DNA of 64,000 nt from Buchnera aphidicola (Schlechtendalia peitan) (lineage in GTDB: Bacteria; Pseudomonadota; Gammaproteobacteria; Enterobacterales; Enterobacteriaceae). The stretch is from contig CP140043.1 in the NCBI GenBank assembly GCA_039830055.1, positions 310,001-374,000 of the forward strand, in the 5' to 3' direction. Below the pieces are notes generated by a model, which saw only the letters and a program-made list of their open reading frames with translations, did not search any database and was not told where the DNA came from. This document shows positions 19,747-28,752 of this stretch, one piece after another (the stretch's first letter is position 1; each line of letters begins with the position of its first letter). A program made the translations under genes and the position numbers.

Positions 19747-19780
19747 TAAAATATCAAGTTTATTTAATACGTTTTAAACT

Positions 19781-19817
19781 AAAAAATTTTTGGTGCTATG
19801 ATAAATCTTAGCACCAA
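19781..19817 (-). terminator. intrinsic terminator of pal
   Basis: Read on the minus strand, TTGGTGCTA (19817-19809) and TAGCACCAA (19798-19790) form a perfect 9-bp stem with a 10-nt loop. A T6 run (19786-19781) follows a few bases later. It starts 24 nt past the pal stop. The same stem may also end the sucAB transcript from the other side. Confidence 0.65.
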
Positions 19818-19840
19818 TATATACATTTACATAAATTTTA

Positions 19841-20335
19841 TTAATATATTATAACTGCTCTTCGATTTTTTGAATAAGAGTTTTCTTGATCTCCAACTTC
19901 AGCAGGTTTATCCGATCCATAAGATATTATGGAAATTTTCTTAGATGATATCCCTCGACTTTCTAAATATAATTTTACTGCGTAAGCACGACGTTTTCCT
20001 AATTCAATATTATATTTTTCTGTTCCTCTTTTATCTGTGTGTCCTTCAATAATGATGTTAGTATCAGGATGTTCATATAAAAATGTAACAGTATCGTTTA
20101 AAACTGTAGAAAATTTTGAATTAATATTTGCTTTATTCAAATCAAAGTAAATAACATCTTCTTTTTTCAGAAAATCTGATTGCTTAGGAACATGTGTATC
20201 TATCTGTGTATCTTCCATTTGACCATTTTGACCATAAGTGTTTGCATCTAATGTATCTTTTTGAAAACTACATGAAAATGCTGCTATTATTGGTATAGTC
20301 AAAGTTATTACTTTTAGTAGTTTATTCAATTTCAT
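19841..20335 (-). CDS. pal: peptidoglycan-associated outer-membrane lipoprotein Pal
   Basis: Pal is an outer-membrane lipoprotein that binds peptidoglycan and, in free-living relatives, works with TolQRAB. The protein has 164 residues (E. coli 173). It has a signal peptide with the lipobox cysteine at about residue 22 (AAFSC), a short linker, then the OmpA-like domain with VIYFDLNKANI, IIIEGHTDKRGTEKYNIELG and RRAYAVKLYLESRGI. AGGA lies 7 nt before the ATG. No tol gene is next to it, although it sits between suc and gpmA as in the enterobacterial suc-tol-pal-gpmA order. LolA and LolCDE, encoded in this window, would be needed to reach the outer membrane. Confidence 0.93.
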   Translation of the reverse strand: MKLNKLLKVITLTIPIIAAFSCSFQKDTLDANTYGQNGQMEDTQIDTHVPKQSDFLKKEDVIYFDLNKANINSKFSTVLNDTVTFLYEHPDTNIIIEGHTDKRGTEKYNIELGKRRAYAVKLYLESRGISSKKISIISYGSDKPAEVGDQENSYSKNRRAVIIY

Positions 20336-21063
20336 TCATATTTCCTATTATTTAGTACATTTTTATATAATTTTAAATGATAAGTTTGAATAATATGCAT
20401 TAGTACAAGCGATATAATTATTTAAATATTCTGAATACCAAATTGATGGTATCATTAATTTTGATATTAATAATTGTGTAAATACAATATGTAATTTTGA
20501 AAAGTAAAAACATATTTATGCAATTATAATAGTTAGAAATCTATATGATATATCACATATTTTATATACATAATAAATTACATTTTACACTACATTTTAA
20601 TAGATTGTAGAAACTTTTAATTAATTTTTAATATATTTTTATAAATAATAATACTTTTTTTTTGTTTTTAAAAGATATCTTTTAACAATATAAGAAAATA
20701 TAATGCAATTAATTTACATGTATTAATAATGAAAATTTTATCGTAATTCAAATAAATAGAAATTTAAATAAGTAATTCAATAAAGTTTTAATGTAATTCT
20801 AAAATTTACGCTTTTTAAGAAATTAATATTGTTTTATAATAAAATAAAAAGTACATTATGATATTTTAAATTTATATTTTTGTCATAGCTTTAAAAAAAA
20901 TGAAATAAACATAAATTTATTTTTATGTATATATTACACTAACAAAAATATGGATACATCAAAATAATAACATTAAACATATTTCAGTTATTTTAAAACA
21001 AATAGAAATTAAAAAAATAAATTTAATATTTATTAAAACATATAACTTCAGGATTACATTATT
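20336..21063. other. 728-nt spacer between pal and gpmA
   Basis: The spacer separates divergent genes and is very AT-rich with stops in all frames. Enterobacteria carry several genes here (ybgF, nadA and others), so it probably marks lost genes. I see no remnant or strong hairpin. Confidence 0.4.
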
Positions 21064-21756
21064 ATGACAACATACAAATTAATTTTAATGAGACATGGTG
21101 AAAGTGAATGGAATAAATTAAATAGATTTACTGGATGGAGAGATATAGATTTATCTGAAATAGGTATTATTGAAGCAGTAAAATGTGCTAAATTATTAGA
21201 ACTAAAAAAATTTAGTTTTGATTGTGCATATACTTCTGTTTTAAAGCGATCTATTCACACTATGTGGACTATTATAAAGTATTTAAATCTATCATGGATT
21301 CCAATTAAAAAATCCTGGCATTTAAATGAACGCCATTATGGTGCCCTACAAGGACTAAATAAAGATGATGTAATTAAAAAATATGGAAATAATCAAGTTC
21401 AACAATGGAGAAGAAGTTTCAATATTTCTCCTCCTCAAATAAGTATATCGGAACAAGAAGTTTTAGCGATAGATCCAAAATATTCTCATATTAATTTTAA
21501 CGATATTCCATTATCTGAAAGTTTAGAATCTACTTCTAAAAGAGTTCTTCCATTTTGGAAGAAAGTTATTTTTCCTAACTTAAAAAAGAAAAAAAAGATT
21601 ATTATAGTAGCTCATGGAAATTCTCTACGTGCGTTAATTAAATATTTAAGTAACATGAGTGATCAAGATATTATGAAACTAGATATTGCCACTGGAATTC
21701 CTATGGTATACGAGTTTGATAGATATTTCCAACCTATAAAATACCACTATTTATAA
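21064..21756 (+). CDS. gpmA: 2,3-bisphosphoglycerate-dependent phosphoglycerate mutase
   Basis: GpmA interconverts 3- and 2-phosphoglycerate in glycolysis through a phosphohistidine. The protein has 230 residues (E. coli 250); the missing part is the flexible C-terminal tail after YHYL. The phospho-acceptor histidine is in LMRHGESEWN (about residue 11). LNERHYGALQGLNK, the acid residue in PLSESLE, and the second catalytic histidine in IVAHGNSLRAL are all seen. Confidence 0.97.
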   Translation: MTTYKLILMRHGESEWNKLNRFTGWRDIDLSEIGIIEAVKCAKLLELKKFSFDCAYTSVLKRSIHTMWTIIKYLNLSWIPIKKSWHLNERHYGALQGLNKDDVIKKYGNNQVQQWRRSFNISPPQISISEQEVLAIDPKYSHINFNDIPLSESLESTSKRVLPFWKKVIFPNLKKKKKIIIVAHGNSLRALIKYLSNMSDQDIMKLDIATGIPMVYEFDRYFQPIKYHYL

Positions 21757-21932
21757 TTTTAAATACATAATGCATATCAAAATAAGCAAAGTATATATAA
21801 ATTATTATATCTGTAATACCATAGTACGATTTTATTTAAATATTTATAAGATTTAATATTTTAGATTTTTTAACATCGTTTTAAATATTGCACATTTATG
21901 TACTCTTATAGAATATTATTTTAGAGAGAAAT

Positions 21933-22895
21933 ATGATTAAAACAATTGGAGTGTTAACTAGTGGTGGAGATTCTCCAGGAATGAATGCTGCAATTCGAGG
22001 AGTAGTAAGAACTGCACTGAGTAAAAATTTATCAGTACTTGGCATATACGATGGATATCTTGGATTATATGAAGATAGAATGATTAATTTAGATAGATAT
22101 AGTGTTTCAGATATAATTAATAAAGGAGGCACTTTTCTTGGTTCTGCTCGTTTTCCAAATTTTTTAAAAAAGAATATACGATTAGTAGCTATCCAAAATA
22201 TGAAAAAACGTGGTATAGATGTTTTAGTAGTAATTGGAGGGGATGGATCATATGTAGGCGCTAAAAAATTAACTAAAATGGGATTTCCATGTATTAGTAT
22301 ACCAGGAACTATAGATAATGATGTTGCAGGGACCGATTATACAATAGGATATTATACAGCGTTAGATACAGTGGTAGAAGCCATTGATAGATTAAGAGAT
22401 ACATCTTCTTCTCATCAAAGAATTTCTATAGTAGAAGTTATGGGTCGTAATTGTGGAGATTTAACATTAGCTGCAGCTATAGCAGGAGGATGTGAATTTA
22501 TAGTATTACCAGAAATTGATTATGTACAAGAAGACTTAATAAAAGAGATTAAAGCTGGAATTAAAAAAGGAAAAAAACATGCAATAGTAGCTATTACCGA
22601 ATATATTTGTGATGTTGAAAAATTAGCAAAATATATTCAACATGAAACAAGGAGAGAAACCCGAGCAACCATTCTAGGACATATACAAAGAGGGGGGGCT
22701 CCGGGAGTTTTTGATCGAATTTTAGCTTCTAGAATGGGTGAATATGCAGTAGAATTGTTATTAAAAGGATATCAAGGGCAATGTATAGGTGTTAGAAACG
22801 AAAAAATGGTACATCATGATATCTCCGATGCTCTTGAAAATATGAAAAGACCATTTAAATTTGATTGGCTAATTACTGCAAAAAAATTATATTGA
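21933..22895 (+). CDS. pfkA: 6-phosphofructokinase
   Basis: PfkA phosphorylates fructose-6-phosphate with ATP, the committed step of glycolysis. The 320 residues equal the E. coli length. It shows GVLTSGGDSPGMNAAIRG, GGTFLGSARFP, the ATP/Mg site VVIGGDGSY, the catalytic GTIDNDVAGTDYTIGYYTALD, EVMGRNCGDLTLAAAIAGG and GHIQRGGAPGVFDRILASRMG. All the classical active-site residues are present. A hairpin lies just after the stop, before glpF on the same strand. Confidence 0.98.
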   Translation: MIKTIGVLTSGGDSPGMNAAIRGVVRTALSKNLSVLGIYDGYLGLYEDRMINLDRYSVSDIINKGGTFLGSARFPNFLKKNIRLVAIQNMKKRGIDVLVVIGGDGSYVGAKKLTKMGFPCISIPGTIDNDVAGTDYTIGYYTALDTVVEAIDRLRDTSSSHQRISIVEVMGRNCGDLTLAAAIAGGCEFIVLPEIDYVQEDLIKEIKAGIKKGKKHAIVAITEYICDVEKLAKYIQHETRRETRATILGHIQRGGAPGVFDRILASRMGEYAVELLLKGYQGQCIGVRNEKMVHHDISDALENMKRPFKFDWLITAKKLY

Positions 22896-22901
22896 TAATC
22901 C

Positions 22902-22932
22902 AAATTACGTTTTAAAACGTATCTCGTAATTT
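22902..22932 (+). terminator. weak hairpin after pfkA
   Basis: AAATTACG (22902-22909) and CGTAATTT (22925-22932) can form an 8-bp stem. An alternative is the 14-nt palindrome ACGTTTTAAAACGT at 22907-22920. It lies 6 nt past the pfkA stop and 48 nt before glpF. No T-run follows, so it could separate the two transcripts only partly. Confidence 0.3.
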
Positions 22933-22979
22933 AATAAAAATTAAATGTTTATTTAATCCTATACCAAAGGAATTTTAAA

Positions 22980-23762
22980 ATGAAAAATTTAAGGAAGAAA
23001 TATATTTTGTTAACACAATGCATTTCTGAATTTCTTGGTACAGGATTAATAATATTTATAAGTTCTACTTGTGCTGCATCATCGAAATTAACTAATAGTT
23101 TAACTAGTTCTTGGGAAATAAGCTGTATATTGGGAATAGGTACTTGTATAGCAATTTATGCAAGTTTGTTTATATCTGGTGCACACTTAAATCCAATTGT
23201 TACATTGGTATTTTTTTTATTATTTAATTTTAATCAGAAAAAAGTAATACCATATATTATATTTCAAATATTGGGATCTTTTTTGGCTTCTTCTATAGTA
23301 TATAAATTATATTATAACGTATTAATACAATTTGAATGTCAACAAAAAATTTTAAGAGGAAGCATAGAAAGCGTAAGTTCAGCTTCTATTTTTTCTTTTT
23401 TCCCGAATAAAAATGTAAGTATCGTTAAAATATTTATACTAGAATTTATCGCTACTTTTATATTTATGTCTATAATTATTTCTATACGTAAAAATGAAAA
23501 TTTTTTTTATTTTAAAAATATTCTCACTCCTATATTCATAGGAATGCTAGTATGCATAATAAATATAATTATTTCTCCATGGACTTCATTTACATTAAAT
23601 CCTGCACATGATATTGGATCTCGCATATTCATATGTTTATTAGGTTGGGGAAAAATAGCATTTACTGGTGGAATAAGTATGAGTTATTTTATTATACCCA
23701 TTTTAGGAACAATATTAGGATCTATTGCATCTGTATATTTTTATAAATTATATAAAAATTAA
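22980..23762 (+). CDS. glpF: aquaglyceroporin GlpF with altered pore motifs
   Basis: The protein belongs to the MIP channel family; GlpF passes glycerol and small polyols across the inner membrane. It has 260 residues (E. coli 281; the C-terminal tail is missing) and six hydrophobic segments. Start and end match E. coli GlpF closely (ISEFLGTGLIIF, SGAHLNP, RGSIESV, LGWGKIAFTGG). The pore is unusual. The first NPA is NPI (residues 71-73). The second is NPAHD (207-211), with His where family members have Arg. At the E. coli Trp48 and Gly191 filter positions it has Leu51 and Asn195. A changed or relaxed selectivity is inferred. AAGGAA lies just before the ATG. Confidence 0.93.
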   Translation: MKNLRKKYILLTQCISEFLGTGLIIFISSTCAASSKLTNSLTSSWEISCILGIGTCIAIYASLFISGAHLNPIVTLVFFLLFNFNQKKVIPYIIFQILGSFLASSIVYKLYYNVLIQFECQQKILRGSIESVSSASIFSFFPNKNVSIVKIFILEFIATFIFMSIIISIRKNENFFYFKNILTPIFIGMLVCIINIIISPWTSFTLNPAHDIGSRIFICLLGWGKIAFTGGISMSYFIIPILGTILGSIASVYFYKLYKN

Positions 23763-23780
23763 AAAAATGTAAATGATTAC

Positions 23781-24542
23781 TTATGAATGTGATACAACAT
23801 TTAATATTTTTAAAAAACGAGAAATAGATAATGACGCTGAACCAATTAAAAAACCATCTATTCCAGATATTGTGCATAGTTCTTTAATGTTATTTTCATC
23901 TATAGAACCACCATATTGAATAAAAAATGATTTTTTACTTGTTTTTTGTTTGTTTAAAATGTAACTTGTTATAAAAATACATACATCTTGTATAAATGCA
24001 ATTGATGGAATTTTTCCTGACCCAATCGCCCAAATCGGTTCGTAAGCTATTATTGTATTATGAAATGCATGTTCCCCAATTGAGTTAAAAATAACATCTA
24101 TTTGTTGCTGACATATTTTTTTTGTCATGTGAGATTTATAATCTTGTTCTGTTTCTCCAATACAAAATATTGGAATTAATTTATAACTTTTGATTATGTA
24201 GAATTTTTTTGCAATTAACAAGTCATTTTCTTTATGATATAATCGTCTTTCAGAATGCCCAATCATAACGTACTTAACGTTAATATCATTCAACATAGCA
24301 ATCGAAATTTCTCCAGTATAAGCACCGCTAGAATGTATATCAACATTTTGAGCTCCTATCATAATGTTAGTATTCATAACTATATTATATGCTCGATCCA
24401 AATATACAAATGGGGGAACAATAATTAGTGTTGATGTTATTTTATTTATGTTGACGAAATCAACCATAGGTATTAACAAATTGTTTAACAACTCTTTACT
24501 TCCATTTAATTTCCAATTAGCTATAATAAATTTCTTTTTCAT
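23781..24542 (-). CDS. tpiA: triosephosphate isomerase
   Basis: TpiA interconverts dihydroxyacetone phosphate and glyceraldehyde-3-phosphate. The protein has 253 residues (E. coli 255). Catalytic residues are visible: Asn and Lys in IANWKLNG, His in IGHSERR, Glu in YEPIWAIGSGK, and the phosphate-binding YGGSI and GFLIGSASL. AAGGC lies 6 nt before the ATG. It is convergent with glpF and lies downstream of rpsA on the same strand, with a long inverted repeat 25 nt upstream of its start. Confidence 0.97.
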   Translation of the reverse strand: MKKKFIIANWKLNGSKELLNNLLIPMVDFVNINKITSTLIIVPPFVYLDRAYNIVMNTNIMIGAQNVDIHSSGAYTGEISIAMLNDINVKYVMIGHSERRLYHKENDLLIAKKFYIIKSYKLIPIFCIGETEQDYKSHMTKKICQQQIDVIFNSIGEHAFHNTIIAYEPIWAIGSGKIPSIAFIQDVCIFITSYILNKQKTSKKSFFIQYGGSIDENNIKELCTISGIDGFLIGSASLSISRFLKILNVVSHS

Positions 24543-24566
24543 TTCGTGCCTTATATAATACTCTGA

Positions 24567-24607
24567 ACTAAGTTACTAATTTAGAATTATTGCGTTAGTA
24601 ACTTAGT
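24567..24607 (-). repeat. 13-bp perfect inverted repeat between rpsA and tpiA
   Basis: ACTAAGTTACTAA (24567-24579) and TTAGTAACTTAGT (24595-24607) pair perfectly over 13 bp with a 15-nt loop. It lies 150 nt past the rpsA stop and 25 nt upstream of the tpiA ATG. No T-run follows on the minus strand. It may mark the 3' end of the rpsA message or be a hairpin in the tpiA leader. In enterobacteria ihfB follows rpsA, and it is absent here. Confidence 0.5.
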
Positions 24608-24756
24608 ATGAAACACGTTAGTTATATTTTTTACATTATATGTATAATAATATTCTATAATAGATTTACATAATTTTATAAATATTTAATTTAAACATTT
24701 TTGCAATAAAAACAGTTTTTTATTGTAGCATAAAAGAAATTATAAATAATTTACGT

Positions 24757-26445
24757 TTAATCTGTATTTTTAGCTGCTTTAAAAGCCTCAGTCATAGCAT
24801 TAGAAAAATTTTCAGTTTCCTTTTCTTTTTTTATATCTTGATTATCCATACCTTTATTTTTTAATGAATTTTTAGGTAATATAATAGATAAATAAATTGT
24901 TTTACTTTTTCTATCTATACTAGACAGTTTTATATTTATTGTTTCACCAACAATAAAATTAGATGAATGTAAAATGTTATCATTATTTTCAGTAGTTAAT
25001 TCTGAAACTTTAATATATCCTTTAATTAATTTAGATAATTGAACTGTAACTATTGTTTTATCTACTTTCTCAATGATTCCAGAAATTACATCATCTTTTT
25101 TATAGTTAGAAATATATTGACTAAACGGATCTTCTTGTAATTGTTTAATACCTAGAGAAATTCTTTCTTTTTCAGAATCTACTTGTAATACTACAGCTGA
25201 AATTTCATCACCTTTCTTATATTTTTTGACTGCTTCCTCACCAGATTCAATCCAAGATATGTCGGATAAATGTACTAATCCATCGATTCCACCATGCAAA
25301 CCGATAAAAATCCCAAAATCCGTAATAGATTTTATTTTTCCTTGTACGCATGTTCCTTTACTATTTTTTTCTGAAAATTTTTTCCATGGATTTATAGTAC
25401 ATTGTTTTAATCCTAAAGAAATACGTCTTTTTTCTTCATCAATGTCTAATACCATAACTTCAATGACAGTATTTATATTAACAACTTTAGATGGATGAAT
25501 ATTTTTGTTAGTCCAATCCATTTCTGACACATGTACTAATCCCTCTACCCCTTCTTCAATTTCTACAAAGCATCCATAGTCAGTCAAGTTAGTCACTTTT
25601 CCGGTTATTTTTGTTCCTTCTAAATATTTTTTAGAAATTTTTGTCCATGGGTCGATACCTAATTGTTTTAGTCCTAATGATACTCTTATTTTTTCTCGAT
25701 CAAATTTTAATATTTTTACTTCAATTTTATCACCAATATTAACAATTTCACTAGGATGTTTTACTCTTTTCCAAGCCATATCAGTAATATGCAGTAATCC
25801 ATCTACTCCTCCTAAATCTACAAAAGCTCCATAATCAGTCAGATTTTTCACTATACCCTTAGATTCCATGCCTTCTTGTAAATTTTCAAGTAATAAATTA
25901 CGTTCAACACTATTTTCCGATTCAATAACCGCTCGACGAGATACCACAACATTATTACGTTTTTGATCTAACTTAATAACTTTAAATTCTAATTCTTTTC
26001 CTTCTAAAATGTTTGTATCTCTTACTGGTCGAACATCTACTAGAGATCCAGGTAAGAAAGCTCGGATATTATCTAATTCTACAGTAAATCCTCCTTTTAC
26101 TTTTCCATTAATTGTGCCAATTACTATTTTAGAATCTTTATACGCTTGTTCTAATATCAACCATGCTTCATGACGTTTAGCTTTTTCGCGTGATAAAATT
26201 GTTTCACCAAATCCATCTTCAATAGCATCTAACGCCACATCAACTTTATCTCCTATTTTAATTTCTAAATTACCCTTACTATTTTTAAATTGTTCTATAG
26301 GAATAGTTGATTCAGATTTTAGTCCAGCATCAACTAACACAGCATCTTTATCTATAGCGATAACAACACCTTGAACAATAGATCCTGGTTTAGTTTCTAT
26401 TGTTCTTAGAGATTCTTTAAACAATTGAGCAAACGATTCAGTCAT
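24757..26445 (-). CDS. rpsA: 30S ribosomal protein S1
   Basis: S1 binds mRNA on the 30S subunit and helps initiation on leaders without a strong Shine-Dalgarno. The protein has 562 residues (E. coli 557). Six S1 domains follow one another, with repeated SLGLKQL or SLGIKQL ends and NLTDYGAFVDLGGVDGLLHI, NLTDYGCFVEIEEGVEGLVH and SITDFGIFIGLHGGIDGLVH. I chose the ATG at 26445 because MTESFAQLFKESL is the family start; a frame extension reaches 26481. Only a weak GAAG lies upstream, as is typical of rpsA leaders. Domains 5 and 6 are more diverged than 1-4. Confidence 0.97.
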   Translation of the reverse strand: MTESFAQLFKESLRTIETKPGSIVQGVVIAIDKDAVLVDAGLKSESTIPIEQFKNSKGNLEIKIGDKVDVALDAIEDGFGETILSREKAKRHEAWLILEQAYKDSKIVIGTINGKVKGGFTVELDNIRAFLPGSLVDVRPVRDTNILEGKELEFKVIKLDQKRNNVVVSRRAVIESENSVERNLLLENLQEGMESKGIVKNLTDYGAFVDLGGVDGLLHITDMAWKRVKHPSEIVNIGDKIEVKILKFDREKIRVSLGLKQLGIDPWTKISKKYLEGTKITGKVTNLTDYGCFVEIEEGVEGLVHVSEMDWTNKNIHPSKVVNINTVIEVMVLDIDEEKRRISLGLKQCTINPWKKFSEKNSKGTCVQGKIKSITDFGIFIGLHGGIDGLVHLSDISWIESGEEAVKKYKKGDEISAVVLQVDSEKERISLGIKQLQEDPFSQYISNYKKDDVISGIIEKVDKTIVTVQLSKLIKGYIKVSELTTENNDNILHSSNFIVGETINIKLSSIDRKSKTIYLSIILPKNSLKNKGMDNQDIKKEKETENFSNAMTEAFKAAKNTD

Positions 26446-26538
26446 ATTTATAATCTTCAAGTATATAAGGTTGGAAAACATCTATTATTAATAGAATATA
26501 AAATAGTGTTTATTTTGTGAATCCTACGATATTATTTA

Positions 26539-27228
26539 TCATAGATTTTTATGAATATTGAGTGTTTTAATGTTATTTAGTTTTATTATATAATTAATAC
26601 ATAAATTAAATACTTGTTGTATATTCATATAAGTGGAATCTATTATAATAGAACCTGCGGAAGGAAATAATGGTGATATCAATCTATTATTATCACGATA
26701 ATCTCGTTCTTTCATAATATTTAATAACTGATTAAAGTTAATATTTGTATTCTTTTTTAAACTTAATAAACGCCTTTGTGCTCTTATTTTCAAATCAGCT
26801 TTTAAAAAAAATTTAATACATGCATCAGGGAAAACTACAGTTCCCATATCTCGTCCATCAGCTACTAAACCAGGAAACTGGCGAAAAATTCTTTGTTTAA
26901 ATAATAAATATTTTCTAATATATGGAATACAAGCTAATTTAGATGCAAAATTTCCTATTTCTTCTGTGTTAATATTTTTTATTAATATGCTAAAGGTATT
27001 TTTTTTTAAAATGTTTTCATTAATAATATTAAAAAAATTTAAAGATTGTAAAAAATAGAAATTCTTATTTTTTATAAAATTTCTATTACGTAAAATAATA
27101 AGAGCTAGAATTCTATATATTAGCCCCGATGGTAAAATATTCCACTGTAGTTTTTGAGAAATTTTTTTACATAACTCGCTTTTGCCTGATCCACTTGGAC
27201 CATCTATTGTAATAACAGGGATATTCAT
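26539..27228 (-). CDS. cmk: cytidylate kinase
   Basis: Cmk phosphorylates CMP and dCMP with ATP. Starting at ATG 27228 (AAGG 8 nt upstream) it has 229 residues (E. coli 227). An in-frame extension to 27258 has no family match. The P-loop is TIDGPSGSGKSELCKKI, where E. coli has GAGKGTL. FPGLVADGRDMGTVVFPDA, KADLKIRAQRRL and MKERDYRDNNRLISPL are the conserved NMP and LID segments. It lies between aroA and rpsA, as in E. coli. Confidence 0.95.
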   Translation of the reverse strand: MNIPVITIDGPSGSGKSELCKKISQKLQWNILPSGLIYRILALIILRNRNFIKNKNFYFLQSLNFFNIINENILKKNTFSILIKNINTEEIGNFASKLACIPYIRKYLLFKQRIFRQFPGLVADGRDMGTVVFPDACIKFFLKADLKIRAQRRLLSLKKNTNINFNQLLNIMKERDYRDNNRLISPLFPSAGSIIIDSTYMNIQQVFNLCINYIIKLNNIKTLNIHKNL

Positions 27229-27387
27229 TTCAAAAACCTTAATACAAAATATTAACATTTTAACGTTTTAAATTCTAATGTTAAAACATATCATTTATTA
27301 TATATTATATAAAATTATTTATATTATATTTTAATATATTCTAAAATACATGTAATATTAATATTTAAAAATTTATATGATAATATA

Positions 27388-28671
27388 TCAAAAACTAATA
27401 GAATTTAATTCTTTAAAATAATTCGGATATGTTTTATTTACACAATTAGGATTTAATAAAGTGATTTTTGTATTAGCTAATGCTATTAAAGAAAAACACA
27501 TAGCTATTCTATGATCGTTATAAGTATTAATACTTGCATATAAAAATTTTTTCGGTGGAGAAATACAAATATAGTCATTTCCTTCGTGTATTAAAGCACC
27601 TATTTTTCTTAATTCAGCAGACATGGCTGATAATCTATCAGTTTCTTTAACTCTCCAGTTATAAATGTTTCTAATAATAGTATTTCCGATAGAAAATAAA
27701 GCTACAATAGCAATTGTCATAGCAGCATCAGGGATATCATTTAAATTCATATCAATACCGTGTAATTCTCCTCCTCCTCTACAACAAACAAAATTGTTTC
27801 CTATAGTAATAAATGAACCCATCTTTCTAAGTATATTCGAAAATTTAACATCTCCTTGAATACTATTCTTACCAATTCCTGTTACACATACTGATCCACC
27901 TTTAATAGCAGCTGCAGCAAGAAAATATGAAGCAGAAGATGCATCCCCTTCTATTGAATAGTTTACTGGAGATATATAACGTTGACGTCCTTTAATATAA
28001 AAGCACGTGTAAGAATCGTTTTTTATATCAATTCCAAATATTCTTATTAATTTTAAAGTTATATCTATATAGGGTTTGGAAACTAATGTTCCTTTTACCA
28101 TAATTGTAGAATCTAGTATAGCTAATGGAGCTGAAATTAATAAAGCTGTTAGAAATTGACTAGAAATTGATCCATCAATAATTATATTTCCTCCTGAAAA
28201 TCCTCCTTGGATCTTAATAGGAGGATAATTTTTTTTTTCAGAATATTTAATTATTGCACCACCTTTCTGTAAAGCATTAACTAAATGTTTTATTGGCCTT
28301 TCTTTCATTCTTTCATCACCCGTTAGCAATATATTGTTATTACTTAATGACAAAATTGCTGTTAAAGACCTCATAGAAGTTCCTGAATTTCCTAAAAATA
28401 GCGTAATTTCTTGATTTATATATAATGGTTGAGCTTTTCCCTTAATTGTACAAATAGTATTATTTTTTGAAAAAGTAAAATTTATTCCAAAAACTTTCAA
28501 TGCATTTAACATATGTCGAGTGTCATCACTAAGTAATAAATTTTTTAATACGGTAACTCCATGGGACATAGCTGATAATAATAATGCTCGATTAGATATA
28601 CTTTTTGAACCTGGTAAATGTATGATTCCATTAATAAATGAAATTGCATTTAATGTTAATGAATCTTTCAT
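27388..28671 (-). CDS. aroA: 3-phosphoshikimate 1-carboxyvinyltransferase (EPSP synthase)
   Basis: AroA joins shikimate-3-phosphate and phosphoenolpyruvate on the way to chorismate and the aromatic amino acids, which Buchnera supplies to its host. The protein has 427 residues, the E. coli length. Motifs are PGSKSISNRALLLSA near the N-terminus, LGNSGTSMRSLTAIL, DERMKERPIKHLV, EGDASSASYFLAAAAI, NDIPDAAMTIA, WRVKETDRL and YNDHRIAMCFSL. It follows serC on the same strand, as in the enterobacterial serC-aroA operon. Confidence 0.98.
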   Translation of the reverse strand: MKDSLTLNAISFINGIIHLPGSKSISNRALLLSAMSHGVTVLKNLLLSDDTRHMLNALKVFGINFTFSKNNTICTIKGKAQPLYINQEITLFLGNSGTSMRSLTAILSLSNNNILLTGDERMKERPIKHLVNALQKGGAIIKYSEKKNYPPIKIQGGFSGGNIIIDGSISSQFLTALLISAPLAILDSTIMVKGTLVSKPYIDITLKLIRIFGIDIKNDSYTCFYIKGRQRYISPVNYSIEGDASSASYFLAAAAIKGGSVCVTGIGKNSIQGDVKFSNILRKMGSFITIGNNFVCCRGGGELHGIDMNLNDIPDAAMTIAIVALFSIGNTIIRNIYNWRVKETDRLSAMSAELRKIGALIHEGNDYICISPPKKFLYASINTYNDHRIAMCFSLIALANTKITLLNPNCVNKTYPNYFKELNSISF

Positions 28672-28752
28672 TGTAAATTTCTCTAAAATACTTACTAATC
28701 TAGTTTAAAAATATGTGTATAGTACTTAAATAATTTTAAAGATGCTATTTAA

